From Streptomyces hyaluromycini (GTDB lineage: Bacteria; Actinomycetota; Actinomycetes; Streptomycetales; Streptomycetaceae), in assembly GCF_002217755.1 (NCBI RefSeq), contig NZ_BCFL01000022.1, forward strand, positions 1 through 64,000: DNA of 64,000 nt, written 5' to 3'. Positions 1 to 7,994 of this stretch are shown one piece after another (positions within the stretch are counted from its first letter, which is position 1; each line of letters opens with the position of its first letter). The notes under the pieces are model-generated. The model searched no databases. It was given only the letters and a program-made list of their open reading frames with translations, and was not told the DNA's origin. The position numbers and the translations under genes were made by a program.

Positions 1-17
1 CAGCCGGGCGGTACTTC

Positions 18-338
18 ATGCAGCGCGTCTGTTTCCTTCTCAAGGTCCGGCAGGACCGCCTCGCCGAGTACCGCGAACGCCACGCCGCCGTGTGGCCGGA
101 GATGCGCGAGGCGCTCTCCGCCACCGGCTGGCACAACTACTCGCTCTTCCTCCGCGACGACGGCCTGCTCGTCGGCTATCTGGAGACCGAGGACTTCGCG
201 GCCGCCCGCGCCGGCATGGCGGCCACCGAGGTCAACGCCCGCTGGCAGGCCGAGATGGGCCCCTTCTTCGAGGCCCTCGACGGCACCCGTCCCGACGAGG
301 CGATGAAACCGCTCACCGAAGTGTTCCACCTCGCCTGA
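18..338 (+). CDS. rhaM: L-rhamnose mutarotase
   Basis: Interconverts the anomers of L-rhamnose in the cytoplasm so that rhamnose isomerase receives its preferred form. The 106-residue length is the full family size. The expected catalytic histidine is His22 in RERHAAVWPEM, followed by the family patterns WHNYSLFL and RWQAEMGPFF. No ribosome site is visible in the 17 bases upstream, so translation is probably coupled to an upstream rhamnose gene outside the window. The secreted BNR protein starts 22 bp later, which suggests one transcript. Identification rests on motifs and length. Confidence 0.93.
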   Translation: MQRVCFLLKVRQDRLAEYRERHAAVWPEMREALSATGWHNYSLFLRDDGLLVGYLETEDFAAARAGMAATEVNARWQAEMGPFFEALDGTRPDEAMKPLTEVFHLA

Positions 339-360
339 CCCGTCCCCCCCGGAGCCGCTC

Positions 361-1785
361 GTGAAAAGACGTACCGTGCTGGGCGCCGCCCTGGTCGGAG
401 CCGTGGCCACCCCCGCCCTCGCCGCCGGCACCGCCCGTGCGGCCGACCCAGGACCGTCGGTGAACAAGCAGCAGAGCACTCGACTCGACGCCCAGGCGAT
501 CTACTTCGTCTCCTACGACGGGCTGGTCAACAACAACTCCTTCCAGAAGAACGGCCTGTTCACGTACAGGGGCTACCAGTACGCCGGCTGGTACACCTCC
601 ACCGGTTACGCGGTGATAGGGCGCCGGGTGCTCGGCGGGCCGGCGTGGTCGACCGTGACGCTCGCCCACCAGCTCAAGTCCAGCGACTCGCACAACGTCA
701 TCTCCATGGGCGTGTCGAAGACCGACGGCCGGCTCCACATCAACATGGACTCGCACAGCGACGGCTTCTTCTACGTCAGGTCGGTCGCCGGGCTGCTGGA
801 CAACCCCGCCTCCACGCCCTGGACTTCGGCCGTCCTCGGCGCCGTACAGACGTCTCTGGACGGTGTCACGCCCACCTCCCAGTTCACCTACCCGCAGTTC
901 GTCTCCACCCCCGAGGGGAAGCTCCAGCTCAGCTACCGGGTGGGGATCTCCGGAAACGGCCGCAACGCCCTTGCGGAGTACGACGGTTCGAGCTGGACCG
1001 TGCTGGGGGAGTGGAGCAGCTCCACCGGGACGTACACCAGCGAGCACGGTTCGTCGACCGCCCGCAACATGTACCTGCACGGCATCGACTACGACGTCGA
1101 CGGGCGGCTGCACTCCTTCTTCACCTGGCGCGAGCAGAACGCGGCAGTGATGTGCAACAGCGGCGGCATCACCAACCACGACACCGGCTACGTCTACTCC
1201 ACGGACCGCGGCCGGACCTGGCGCAACGACGCCGGCGCCCTGGTCGCCACCACCGGCACCGCGGACACCGTCGCCGTCACCGACTCCGGGCTGGTCGTCG
1301 ACTCCCTCAACCCCGACCACTCCCTGATGAACCAGGAGAGCCAGTGGACCGACTCCGCCGGCCTCCCGCACGCGATCATCAGCTATGTCCCCGGCCGCTT
1401 CGGCCAGTGCACCACCGACTACGTCGCCGACCGCACGGCCGACGGCCGCGCCTTCCACGTCCGCAAGAACTCCGCCGGCAGCTGGCAGAAGACCGAGATC
1501 CCGGTCGCCCTGAACTCCAGCCAGCGCACCAAGCTGGTCCTGGACAAGTACGACAACGCCTACGCCGTCTTTCCCTACGGCCGGATCGCCGGCGCGTCCA
1601 AGGCATCCGGGTACTCCGACTGGGCGCTGCTCTACGACGGCAGCGACCTGAACGCCTTCGGCGAGGCCGTGATCGACGAGATGCGCATCAAGGCCGACAA
1701 TGTGCTGTCGTTCATGTACCAGGAGGCATCGAGCGGTACGACACCCTCCGCGCTCCATGTCGTCGACTTCGCCCTGCCCGCCTGA
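361..1785 (+). CDS. Tat-exported BNR-repeat protein, possible rhamnose-glycan lyase
   Basis: A 474-residue exported protein. The N-terminus carries MKRRTVLGAAL followed by an Ala-rich segment ending ATPALAAGTARAA, a Tat-like signal peptide. The mature part looks like the BNR_4 beta-propeller family, with SDSHNVISMGV, GRLHINMDSH, YPQFVSTPEGKLQLSYR, YLHGIDYDVDGRLHSFFTWRE and the Asp-box YSTDRGRTW. That fold includes ulvan lyases and the L-rhamnose-alpha-1,4-D-glucuronate lyases and hydrolases. Lying directly behind rhaM, it may release rhamnose from plant gums or bacterial glycans. This role is inferred from fold and context only. The GTG start at 361 has CGGAG seven bases upstream. Confidence 0.72.
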   Translation: MKRRTVLGAALVGAVATPALAAGTARAADPGPSVNKQQSTRLDAQAIYFVSYDGLVNNNSFQKNGLFTYRGYQYAGWYTSTGYAVIGRRVLGGPAWSTVTLAHQLKSSDSHNVISMGVSKTDGRLHINMDSHSDGFFYVRSVAGLLDNPASTPWTSAVLGAVQTSLDGVTPTSQFTYPQFVSTPEGKLQLSYRVGISGNGRNALAEYDGSSWTVLGEWSSSTGTYTSEHGSSTARNMYLHGIDYDVDGRLHSFFTWREQNAAVMCNSGGITNHDTGYVYSTDRGRTWRNDAGALVATTGTADTVAVTDSGLVVDSLNPDHSLMNQESQWTDSAGLPHAIISYVPGRFGQCTTDYVADRTADGRAFHVRKNSAGSWQKTEIPVALNSSQRTKLVLDKYDNAYAVFPYGRIAGASKASGYSDWALLYDGSDLNAFGEAVIDEMRIKADNVLSFMYQEASSGTTPSALHVVDFALPA

Positions 1786-1884
1786 CCCGGACCGGTGTGC
1801 GAGTCATGTCGTAATGTGAAGCCCTTCCCGATGTGCCCTTCCGTGCTGTGAAGGCGCCGTCCACGTTTCTGGAGGTCTCGCCCG

Positions 1885-2910
1885 ATGGCCCAGTCGGTGG
1901 GTATCAAGGACGTCGCCCGTGCCGCCGGAGTCTCGGTGGGCACGGTCTCGAACGTCATCAACCGCCCGGACACCGTCGCCGGCGAGACCCGGGCGCGGGT
2001 GCAGTCGGCGATCGACCGGCTCGGCTACGTCCGCAGCGAGTCCGCACGCCAGCTGCGCGCGGGCCGCAGCCGGATCATGGGCCTGCTCGTCCTCGACATG
2101 GGCAACCCCTTCTTCGTGGACGTGGCCCGGGGCGCCGAACGGGCGGCCCGGGAGGCCGGGCTCGGCGTGATGGTCTGCAACAGCGCGCAGAACGCCGGCG
2201 AGGAGGCCGAGTACCTCTCGCTCTTCGCCGAGCAGCGGGTGCGGGGGGTCCTGCTCACCCCGGCGGACGCCACCGGCCGCAACATCGAGACCTTCCGCCG
2301 GCACGGCATTCCCTTCGTCCTGGTCGACCGGGTCGCCGAGGGCACCACCGAGTGCTCGGTCAGCGTCGACGACGTGGCGGGCGGTGCGCTGGCCGTCCGC
2401 CACCTCGTCGACGCCGGGCACCGGTCCATCGCGTACGTCAGCGGCCCGCCCGGCCTCAACCAGGTCCGCGACCGCCGCACCGGCGCCCTGAACGCCCTCG
2501 CCGAGGCGGGACTCGGCCCCGACGCGCTGCGCGAGCTGCCGACCGAGCGGCTCGACGTGGCCGCCGGCCGGGACGCGGGCGCCCGCCTCCTCGGCCTCGC
2601 CGACCGGCCCACCGCCGTCTTCTGCGCCAACGACCTCCTCGCACTCGGCGTCCTCCAGGCCATGTACGCGGCCGGGGTGGTCGTCCCGGACGACCTTGCC
2701 ATCGTCGGCTACGACGACATCGAGTTCGCCGCCGCGGCCGCCGTACCGCTGACCTCGGTCCGCCAGCCCGCCGTCACCATGGGCGCCATGGCCGCCGACC
2801 TCCTCCTGGAGGAGACCGAGGAGCGGGAGGGCCGGGCGCCGCACGAGCACCGCCGGGTGGTGCTCCAGCCGGAACTGGTGGTGCGCCGCTCCAGCCTGGC
2901 CGCCCGCTGA
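1885..2910 (+). CDS. LacI-family transcriptional regulator
   Basis: A 341-residue sugar-responsive repressor. The N-terminal LacI helix-turn-helix is at residues 6-25 (DVARAAGVSVGTVSNVI) with a hinge helix ending SESARQLRAGRS. A periplasmic-binding-protein-like core follows, with GLLVLDMGNPFF, GVLLTPAD, VLVDRV, GHRSIAYVSGP, AVFCANDLLALG and VGYDDIEFA. The gene lies 99 bp downstream of the BNR gene in the same direction, so it probably controls the rhamnose operon at the window edge. The rhamnose-type ligand is inferred from position. Confidence 0.93.
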   Translation: MAQSVGIKDVARAAGVSVGTVSNVINRPDTVAGETRARVQSAIDRLGYVRSESARQLRAGRSRIMGLLVLDMGNPFFVDVARGAERAAREAGLGVMVCNSAQNAGEEAEYLSLFAEQRVRGVLLTPADATGRNIETFRRHGIPFVLVDRVAEGTTECSVSVDDVAGGALAVRHLVDAGHRSIAYVSGPPGLNQVRDRRTGALNALAEAGLGPDALRELPTERLDVAAGRDAGARLLGLADRPTAVFCANDLLALGVLQAMYAAGVVVPDDLAIVGYDDIEFAAAAAVPLTSVRQPAVTMGAMAADLLLEETEEREGRAPHEHRRVVLQPELVVRRSSLAAR

Positions 2911-2920
2911 TCGGTTGTTC

Positions 2921-2933
2921 AGTAACGTTTTCA
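2921..2933. promoter_or_regulatory. Possible LacI-type operator
   Basis: The sequence AGTAACGTTTTCA, centred on AACGTT, lies just after the LacI stop and about 75 bp before the hydrolase start. It resembles a LacI-family operator with one good arm (CGTTTTCA) and one degraded arm. The assignment is weak. Confidence 0.25.
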
Positions 2934-3007
2934 TGATCTCGGGGGCACCAGGGCCCCGGACATGTGCTGAACTGGGTCGCGACCATCCGTCCGTCCCGGG
3001 AGAACCG

Positions 3008-4309
3008 TTGAGCCTCAGTTACCGCCAGCCCGGCGTCGTCCTCACCGACCGCCACTTCACCGTCCCTCTGGACCACGCAGAACCGGACGGCGAGACCATC
3101 GAGCTGTATGCCCGGGAAGCGGTCGCGACCGACAAGGCGGACCGGGAACTGCCCTGGCTGCTGTATCTGCAGGGTGGTCCCGGTTTCGGAGCGAATCGTT
3201 TCGTCGGGCGGCAGGCCTGGCTCGACCGGGCCCTGGACGAGTACCGCGTCCTGCTCCTCGACCAGCGCGGCACCGGCCGCTCCACCCCGGTCAACCGGCA
3301 GACCCTCCCGCTGCGCGGCGGCCCGGCCGCCCAGGCCGACTACCTGGCCCGCTTCCGCGCCGACTCCATCGTCCGGGACTGCGAGGCGATCCGCCCGCAG
3401 GTCACTGGCGGCGACCCGTGGACGACCCTGGGCCAGAGCTTCGGCGGCTTCTGCACGGTGACGTACCTGTCGTTCTTCCCCGAGGGCCTGAGGACCTCCG
3501 TGATCACCGGCGGCCTGCCGTCCCTCGACGCGCACGCCGACGACGTCTACCGCGCCGCCTATCCGCGCATCGAACGCAAGGTCACCGCGCACTACGACCG
3601 CTATCCGGCGGACGTTGAGCGGGTCCGCCGCATCGCCGAGCACCTCCTGGACCGCGAGACCCTGCTGCCGAACGGCTACCGGCTCACCGTCGAGGCCTTC
3701 CAGTCCCTCGGCCTGATGCTGGGCATGAGCGACGGCAGCCACCGCCTGCACTTCCTCCTGGAGGACGCCTTCGTCCGCACCCCGTCCGGCCCCGACCTCT
3801 CCGACGCCTTCCAGGAGCAGGTACAGAGCCTCCTCTCGTATGCGAGCAACCCGCTGTACGCCCTCGTCCACGAGCCGGTCTACGGCCAGGACGCCCGCCC
3901 CACCGCCTGGGCGGCCGAGCGGGTCCGCGCCGAGTTCCCGCAGTTCGACGCGGCCAAGGCGCTCGCGGGTGACGCCCCGGTCCTGTTCACGGGCGAGACC
4001 GTGCACCCCTGGATGTTCGAGACCGACCCGTCCCTGCGGCCGCTGAAGGCGGCGGCCGACCTGCTCGCCGCCCGCACCGACTGGCAGCCGCTGTACGACC
4101 CTGCCCGCCTCGCCGCCAACGAGGTCCCGGTCGCCGCCGCCGTCTACCACGACGACATGTACGTCGACGCCGGGCACTCGCTGCGCACCGCACGGGCCGT
4201 CCGGGGCCTGCGCACCTGGGTCACCGACGAGTTCGAGCACGACGGACTGCGCACCGGCGCGCCGAGGGTCCTGGACCGGCTGCTGAGGCTCGCCCGCGAC
4301 GAGGCGTGA
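3008..4309 (+). CDS. Alpha/beta hydrolase, S33 proline-iminopeptidase type
   Basis: A 433-residue cytoplasmic serine hydrolase. Key motifs are the oxyanion-hole loop LQGGPGF near residue 58, DQRGTGRST, the nucleophile elbow GQSFGGF with Ser near residue 144, and the late histidine in YVDAGHSLRTARAVRG. The long cap and the GGPG loop match peptidase S33 proline iminopeptidases, so release of N-terminal proline or a similar residue is the likely activity. I chose TTG at 3008, preceded by GGGAGAA. An upstream in-frame ATG at 2933 lacks a ribosome site and would add residues unlike the family. Confidence 0.85.
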   Translation: MSLSYRQPGVVLTDRHFTVPLDHAEPDGETIELYAREAVATDKADRELPWLLYLQGGPGFGANRFVGRQAWLDRALDEYRVLLLDQRGTGRSTPVNRQTLPLRGGPAAQADYLARFRADSIVRDCEAIRPQVTGGDPWTTLGQSFGGFCTVTYLSFFPEGLRTSVITGGLPSLDAHADDVYRAAYPRIERKVTAHYDRYPADVERVRRIAEHLLDRETLLPNGYRLTVEAFQSLGLMLGMSDGSHRLHFLLEDAFVRTPSGPDLSDAFQEQVQSLLSYASNPLYALVHEPVYGQDARPTAWAAERVRAEFPQFDAAKALAGDAPVLFTGETVHPWMFETDPSLRPLKAAADLLAARTDWQPLYDPARLAANEVPVAAAVYHDDMYVDAGHSLRTARAVRGLRTWVTDEFEHDGLRTGAPRVLDRLLRLARDEA

Positions 4310-4347
4310 CGTCCGGTAAATCAGGTTGCGGGCGTGGCGGGCCCGCA

Positions 4348-4353
4348 TAGTCT
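4348..4353 (+). promoter_or_regulatory. -10 element of a likely leaderless sigma-factor transcript
   Basis: TAGTCT fits the Streptomyces -10 consensus (TANNNT) and ends six bases before the ATG at 4360. Transcription would therefore begin at or next to the start codon. Confidence 0.45.
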
Positions 4354-4359
4354 GCGGCC

Positions 4360-5274
4360 ATGGAGGAACGGGGGGACATGACCATGGACGCGGAACTGCT
4401 GGCCGGCCGTTTCCAGGAGCACCGCGGGCACCTGCGCGCGGTGGCCTACCGGATGCTCGGCTCGCTCGCCGAGGCCGAGGACGCCGTCCAGGAAGCCTGG
4501 CTGAGGCTCGGACGTACCGACACGGACGAGATCAGGAACCTCGGCGGCTGGCTGACCACCGTGGTCGGCCGGGTCTGCCTCGACATGCTGCGCTCCCGTA
4601 CGGCGCGCCGCGAGCAGCCCATCGACGAGACGTTCGTCCCCGACCCGGTGATCCGGCCGCTGACGAGCGTCGACCCCGAACAGGAGGTACTGGAGGCGGA
4701 CTCCGTCGGGCTCGCCCTCCTCATCGTCCTGGAGACGCTGGAGCCCGCCGAGCGGCTGGCGTTCGTCCTGCACGACATGTTCACGGTGCCCTTCGACGAC
4801 ATCGCGCCCATCGTGGAACGCAGTCCGGCGGCCACCCGGCAGCTGGCCAGCCGGGCCCGCCGCCGGGTCCAGGGGGCCACGCCCGCCGGCGACCCCGACC
4901 TCGGGCGGCAACGCAAGGTGCTGGAGGCCTTCCTGGCCGCCTCCCGGGGCGGCGACTTCGAGGCGCTGGTCGCCCTGCTCCACCCGGATGTGGTGCTGCG
5001 CGTCGACTCGGGTGCGCTGGTGCGCGGCGCGGCCGCCTCCAAGGTCGTCCGCGGGGCGCGGACGGTGGCCGAACAGGCGCTCACCTTCCGGCAGTTCGAG
5101 GACTCGGCGTGGCTCGCGCTGGTCAACGGCACCGTCGGCATGGTCACCACGCCCGAGGGACGCCCGCTGTCGGTCATGGCGGTCACCGTCGCCGAAGGCC
5201 GGATCACCGAGATGTACATCCTGGCCGACCCCGAGCGGCTCGACCGCCTGGACCTCACTGCCGAGGAGAACTGA
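4360..5274 (+). CDS. ECF sigma factor with SnoaL-like C-terminal domain (SigJ type)
   Basis: An alternative sigma factor of about 304 residues. Region 2 is RAVAYRMLGSLAEAEDAVQEAWLRL and region 4 is LEPAERLAFVLHDMFTVPFDDIAPIVERSPAATRQLASRAR. From about residue 190 a SnoaL/NTF2-like extension follows (VLEAFLAASRGGDFEALVALLHPDV, ending EGRITEMYILADPERLDRL). Sigma factors of this build have no separate anti-sigma gene, and the extension regulates activity. The start is open. ATG 4360 lies seven bases after a -10 element and could be leaderless, while ATG 4378 has GGAGG upstream. The gene stands alone, so its targets are unknown. Confidence 0.88.
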   Translation: MEERGDMTMDAELLAGRFQEHRGHLRAVAYRMLGSLAEAEDAVQEAWLRLGRTDTDEIRNLGGWLTTVVGRVCLDMLRSRTARREQPIDETFVPDPVIRPLTSVDPEQEVLEADSVGLALLIVLETLEPAERLAFVLHDMFTVPFDDIAPIVERSPAATRQLASRARRRVQGATPAGDPDLGRQRKVLEAFLAASRGGDFEALVALLHPDVVLRVDSGALVRGAAASKVVRGARTVAEQALTFRQFEDSAWLALVNGTVGMVTTPEGRPLSVMAVTVAEGRITEMYILADPERLDRLDLTAEEN

Positions 5275-5281
5275 CAGCCGG

Positions 5282-5473
5282 TCAGATGGCGGCGGCCGGA
5301 GGCCGATGGGGGCTCACGGCCCGTCCGTCGGGGAGGAGTTCACCGGTGTCGTCGAAGACGATCGTGCCGTCGCACAGCAGGCTCCAGCCCTGTTCGGGAT
5401 GGGCCGAGACGATCACGGCCGGGTGGTGGTCGGGGTGGTCGGCGCCGGGGCACGGGGGCTGCTGCCTGCACAT
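5282..5473 (-). CDS. DUF5999 family protein
   Basis: A 63-residue protein of a small Streptomyces family of unknown function. The recognisable pattern is MCRQQPPCPGAD, then HPEQGWSLLCDGTIVFDDTGELLPDG and a Pro/Ala-rich tail. The two N-terminal cysteines (2 and 8) and Cys34 could bind metal, but this is only suggestion. It converges on the preceding sigma gene with seven bases between the stops. The start ATG at 5473 has AGGAG upstream on the minus strand. Confidence 0.85.
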   Translation of the reverse strand: MCRQQPPCPGADHPDHHPAVIVSAHPEQGWSLLCDGTIVFDDTGELLPDGRAVSPHRPPAAAI

Positions 5474-5554
5474 GGTCCGTCTCCTGTCCTGCGGGCTCCT
5501 GCCTCTGTGGTAGCCGAGCTTGTTTCCGTTGGATGAGAGGGCCCCTACAAGGCC

Positions 5555-5619
5555 GGAAACTCGTCGGTGAGTTTCCGATTGAGTTCCCGATCGAGATCAC
5601 GCGCGTCGACGGCGTGATC
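5555..5619. promoter_or_regulatory. Two inverted repeats between divergent genes
   Basis: GGAAACTC (5555-5562) is mirrored by GAGTTTCC (5569-5576). GATCACGC (5595-5602) is mirrored by GCGTGATC (5612-5619). Both lie between the DUF5999 start and the epimerase promoter and could be operator sites or hairpins in a leader. No dedicated regulator gene is adjacent. Confidence 0.45.
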
Positions 5620-5657
5620 TTCTGATCGTGTGGTCCGCGTCTCACCCGAGGGCGGGG

Positions 5658-5685
5658 TGTCACATTCCGCGCCCTCGGGCCCCTC
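5658..5685 (+). promoter_or_regulatory. Candidate ECF41-type promoter of the epimerase operon
   Basis: TGTCACA at 5658-5664 equals the -35 element reported for ECF41 sigma factors. CCTC at 5682-5685 lies 17 bases further on, one base off the reported CGTC -10. The site is about 70 bp ahead of the epimerase-cupin-sigma operon, as expected if the sigma factor drives its own partner genes. Confidence 0.5.
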
Positions 5686-5753
5686 CCATGACAGAAGCAG
5701 CTTGGACGACGCCACCGTGTGCACGCCCAAGCCCGGCAGGAGAGGGGAAGTAC

Positions 5754-6485
5754 GTGAAAATCGTGATATTCGGGGCGAACGGGCCGACCGGGCGGGAGAC
5801 CACCGCGCAGGCCATCGCCGAAGGGCACACGGTCACCGCCGTCACCCGCCGCCCCGAGGCGTTCCCGCTGGCCGACCCGCGACTGCGGGTGGCCGGCGCG
5901 GATGTGCTCGACCCGGCCGCCGTGGAACGCGTCGTGGCCGGACAGGACGCGGTGATCTCGGTGCTGGGGGTGCCGTACAGCCGAAACCCCGTCACCGTGT
6001 ACTCCGAGGGCATCACCCACATCACGCGGGCCATGACGGAACACGGCGTGCGGCGCCTGGTCTGCGTGTCCTCGACCGTGCTCTTCGGTGTGCCGGCACC
6101 CGGTGAGACCTTCTTCTTCCGGAAGGTGCTCGAACCCGCCATCGCGCGCACGATGGGGCGCACCGTGTACGAGGACATGCGGCGCATGGAGGAGATCGTG
6201 CGCGACGGCGACCACCAGTGGACCGTGGTCCGTCCCGCGGGCCTCTTCGACACGGCTGCCGTCAGCGACTACCAGGTGGGCACCTCGCGCCTGCCCGGCC
6301 GGTTCACCTCGCGAGCGGATCTCGGGAACGTGCTGCTGCGCGAGGCGGTCGGCGGCCGTCATGTACGCGCCTTCGTCGACGTCCGCACCACGGAAGGCGT
6401 TCCGAGCCTCCTCGACGTCATCCGGAAAGAGGCGTTCGGAGGCAAGAAGCCCATGCCGGCCGAGAAGGACCGCACCCATGTCTGA
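5754..6485 (+). CDS. NAD(P)H-binding SDR-type epimerase/reductase
   Basis: A 243-residue atypical short-chain dehydrogenase of the NAD(P)H-binding (NmrA/BVR-B-like) group. The nucleotide loop is GANGPTG at residues 7-13, followed by VTAVTRRPEAFPL, QDAVISVLGVPYSRNP, VRRLVCVSS and WTVVRPAGL. There is no standard YxxxK triad where classical SDRs have it. The GTG start at 5754 has GGAGAGGGG upstream. It is the first gene of a three-gene operon and overlaps the cupin gene by 8 bp. ECF41 sigma factors are typically encoded beside a carboxymuconolactone decarboxylase, oxidoreductase or epimerase, which this gene supplies. Confidence 0.85.
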   Translation: MKIVIFGANGPTGRETTAQAIAEGHTVTAVTRRPEAFPLADPRLRVAGADVLDPAAVERVVAGQDAVISVLGVPYSRNPVTVYSEGITHITRAMTEHGVRRLVCVSSTVLFGVPAPGETFFFRKVLEPAIARTMGRTVYEDMRRMEEIVRDGDHQWTVVRPAGLFDTAAVSDYQVGTSRLPGRFTSRADLGNVLLREAVGGRHVRAFVDVRTTEGVPSLLDVIRKEAFGGKKPMPAEKDRTHV

Positions 6486-6942
6486 AGACCGTTTCATCCT
6501 GCTGGAACCGGGTGCCCCCAGGCCGGGGCGGATCCCGTTGCCGCCGGCGTTCGCCGTCAAGGCGACGACCGACGACACCGAGGGGCGCTTCTCGCTGCTG
6601 GAGGTGATCCTGGCCCAGGACATCCCACGGCATGTCCACCATGTGGCGGACGAGGGCATCTACGTGCTGGACGGCATCCTGGAGATCGAGTTCGACGACC
6701 GGAGGCACCGAGCGCCCAAGGGGACGTTCGCGCTGCTCCCGCACGGCGTCCCGCACGCCCTCCGCCGGGCCTCCGACCCGCCGCCCCGGGTCCTTCAGAT
6801 CTCCTCGCCCGGCGGCTGGGAGCGGTACGTCGAGGACCTGATCGAGGCGGGACCCGCCGTCCTCACCGAGGGGCGCCTGGATCCCGCCAAGATCAACCCC
6901 GTCGCGGCCGGACACCACATCAGCTACCAGGTACAGGGATGA
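6478..6942 (+). CDS. Cupin-domain protein
   Basis: A 154-residue single-domain cupin. The metal-site motif reads HVHHVADEGIYVLDGILEIEF around residues 46-66, and the second motif GTFALLPHGVPHAL carries a further histidine near residue 90. Such proteins bind sugars or small acids, or act as isomerases and dioxygenases. The substrate is not evident. The ATG at 6478 lies inside the end of the epimerase gene, and the stop overlaps the sigma start as ATGA, so all three genes are translationally coupled. Confidence 0.85.
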   Translation: MSEDRFILLEPGAPRPGRIPLPPAFAVKATTDDTEGRFSLLEVILAQDIPRHVHHVADEGIYVLDGILEIEFDDRRHRAPKGTFALLPHGVPHALRRASDPPPRVLQISSPGGWERYVEDLIEAGPAVLTEGRLDPAKINPVAAGHHISYQVQG

Positions 6943-7922
6943 GTACGTCACCCGGCACCGGAGACCGGCAGGACAGCCCCGCGCACACCGCGACGCGGCA
7001 CTTCACCGACCACCGCGAGCTGCTGTTCTCCGTCGTCTACAACATGCTCGGCAGCGTCGCCGACACCGAGGACGTGCTCCAGGAGACCTGGCTGTCCTGG
7101 TCCGGGAAGAACAGCAGGTCGCCGCTGGCGGAGATCGGCAACCCGCGTGCCTATCTCGTCCGGATCGCGGTGAACCACGCGCTCGCCCGGCAGACGGCCA
7201 TCGCCTCCCGCCGTGAGACGTACGTCGGTCCCTGGCTGCCCGAACCCCTGATCACCGACGCCGCCGACGCCGCCACCGGCATCGCCCCGGACACCGCCGA
7301 CCACACGGTCCGCAGCGACTCGGTCTCCTTGGCGATGCTGGTGGTCCTGGAGACCCTCACCCCGCTGGAACGGGCGGTGTTCGTCCTCCACGAGGTGTTC
7401 GGCTATGCCCACACCGAGATCGCCGGCATGCTCGACCGCAGGCCCGCCGCCGTCCGTCAGGTCGCCCACCGGGCCCGCGCCCATGTGCACGCCCGCCGCC
7501 CCCGCTACCGGGCCCGGCCCCGGGTCCGTCGGGAGGCGACCGAACGGTTCGTCGCGGCCGCCCTCGGCGGCGACCTCCAGGCTCTCCTGGAGATCCTCGC
7601 CCCGGACGTGACGGTCTGGATCGACGGCGGCGGAGCCCGGCAGGGGGCCGGGCTGCGACCGGTCCACGGCCGGGAGAAGGCCGCCCGCATGCTGGCCGGT
7701 TACGCCTCCCGGCGCGCCGGGGACCTGGACGTCCACTACCGCAGCGTCAACGGCGACGACGCGGCGGTGCTGTTCTCGGGCGACTCCCCGTACGCGGTGA
7801 TGGTCATGGACCTCACCCCGGACGGCGACCAGGTCTCCGGTGTCTACGTCGTCACCAACCCGGCCAAGCTCACCCACGTACGGCCGGACGACGAGGACTC
7901 CGGCCAGGCCCCTGATCAGTAG
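6939..7922 (+). CDS. ECF41-group RNA polymerase sigma factor
   Basis: A 327-residue sigma factor with the full ECF41 signature. Region 2 (LFSVVYNMLGSVADTEDVLQETWL) is followed by the linker motif WLPEP (residues 99-103), region 4 (LTPLERAVFVLHEVFGYAHTEIA) and a fused SnoaL-like domain. That domain contains DGGG near residue 230 and NPAKL near residue 307. In this group the C-terminal extension replaces an anti-sigma factor. The ATGA overlap with the cupin gene places it as the distal gene of the operon it probably controls. Confidence 0.93.
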   Translation: MSTSPGTGDRQDSPAHTATRHFTDHRELLFSVVYNMLGSVADTEDVLQETWLSWSGKNSRSPLAEIGNPRAYLVRIAVNHALARQTAIASRRETYVGPWLPEPLITDAADAATGIAPDTADHTVRSDSVSLAMLVVLETLTPLERAVFVLHEVFGYAHTEIAGMLDRRPAAVRQVAHRARAHVHARRPRYRARPRVRREATERFVAAALGGDLQALLEILAPDVTVWIDGGGARQGAGLRPVHGREKAARMLAGYASRRAGDLDVHYRSVNGDDAAVLFSGDSPYAVMVMDLTPDGDQVSGVYVVTNPAKLTHVRPDDEDSGQAPDQ

Positions 7923-7975
7923 CGGGCCGTGCTCTCCAGCAGCGGCGGATACACCGCGCTCGGCACCCCGTCGAA

Positions 7976-7993
7976 CGGTCAGTAGGCTGACCG
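7976..7993 (+). promoter_or_regulatory. Palindrome over a -10 element, leaderless start
   Basis: CGGTCAG and CTGACCG flank TAGG as a perfect 7-bp inverted repeat. The -10-like TAGGCT (7983-7988) lies inside it, and the GTG start of the next gene begins two bases after the palindrome. This layout implies a leaderless mRNA whose promoter is covered by an operator. Confidence 0.5.
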
Positions 7994-7994
7994 G

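Noticed and set aside
313..1758. Long minus-strand open frame over the BNR gene
   Set aside because: It is a GC-skew shadow of the plus-strand gene, with no ribosome site and a Gly/Val-rich low-complexity translation.
5545..5730. 61-codon minus-strand frame over the promoter of the ECF41 operon
   Set aside because: It has no ribosome site and overlaps inverted repeats and a promoter motif; codon bias is poor.
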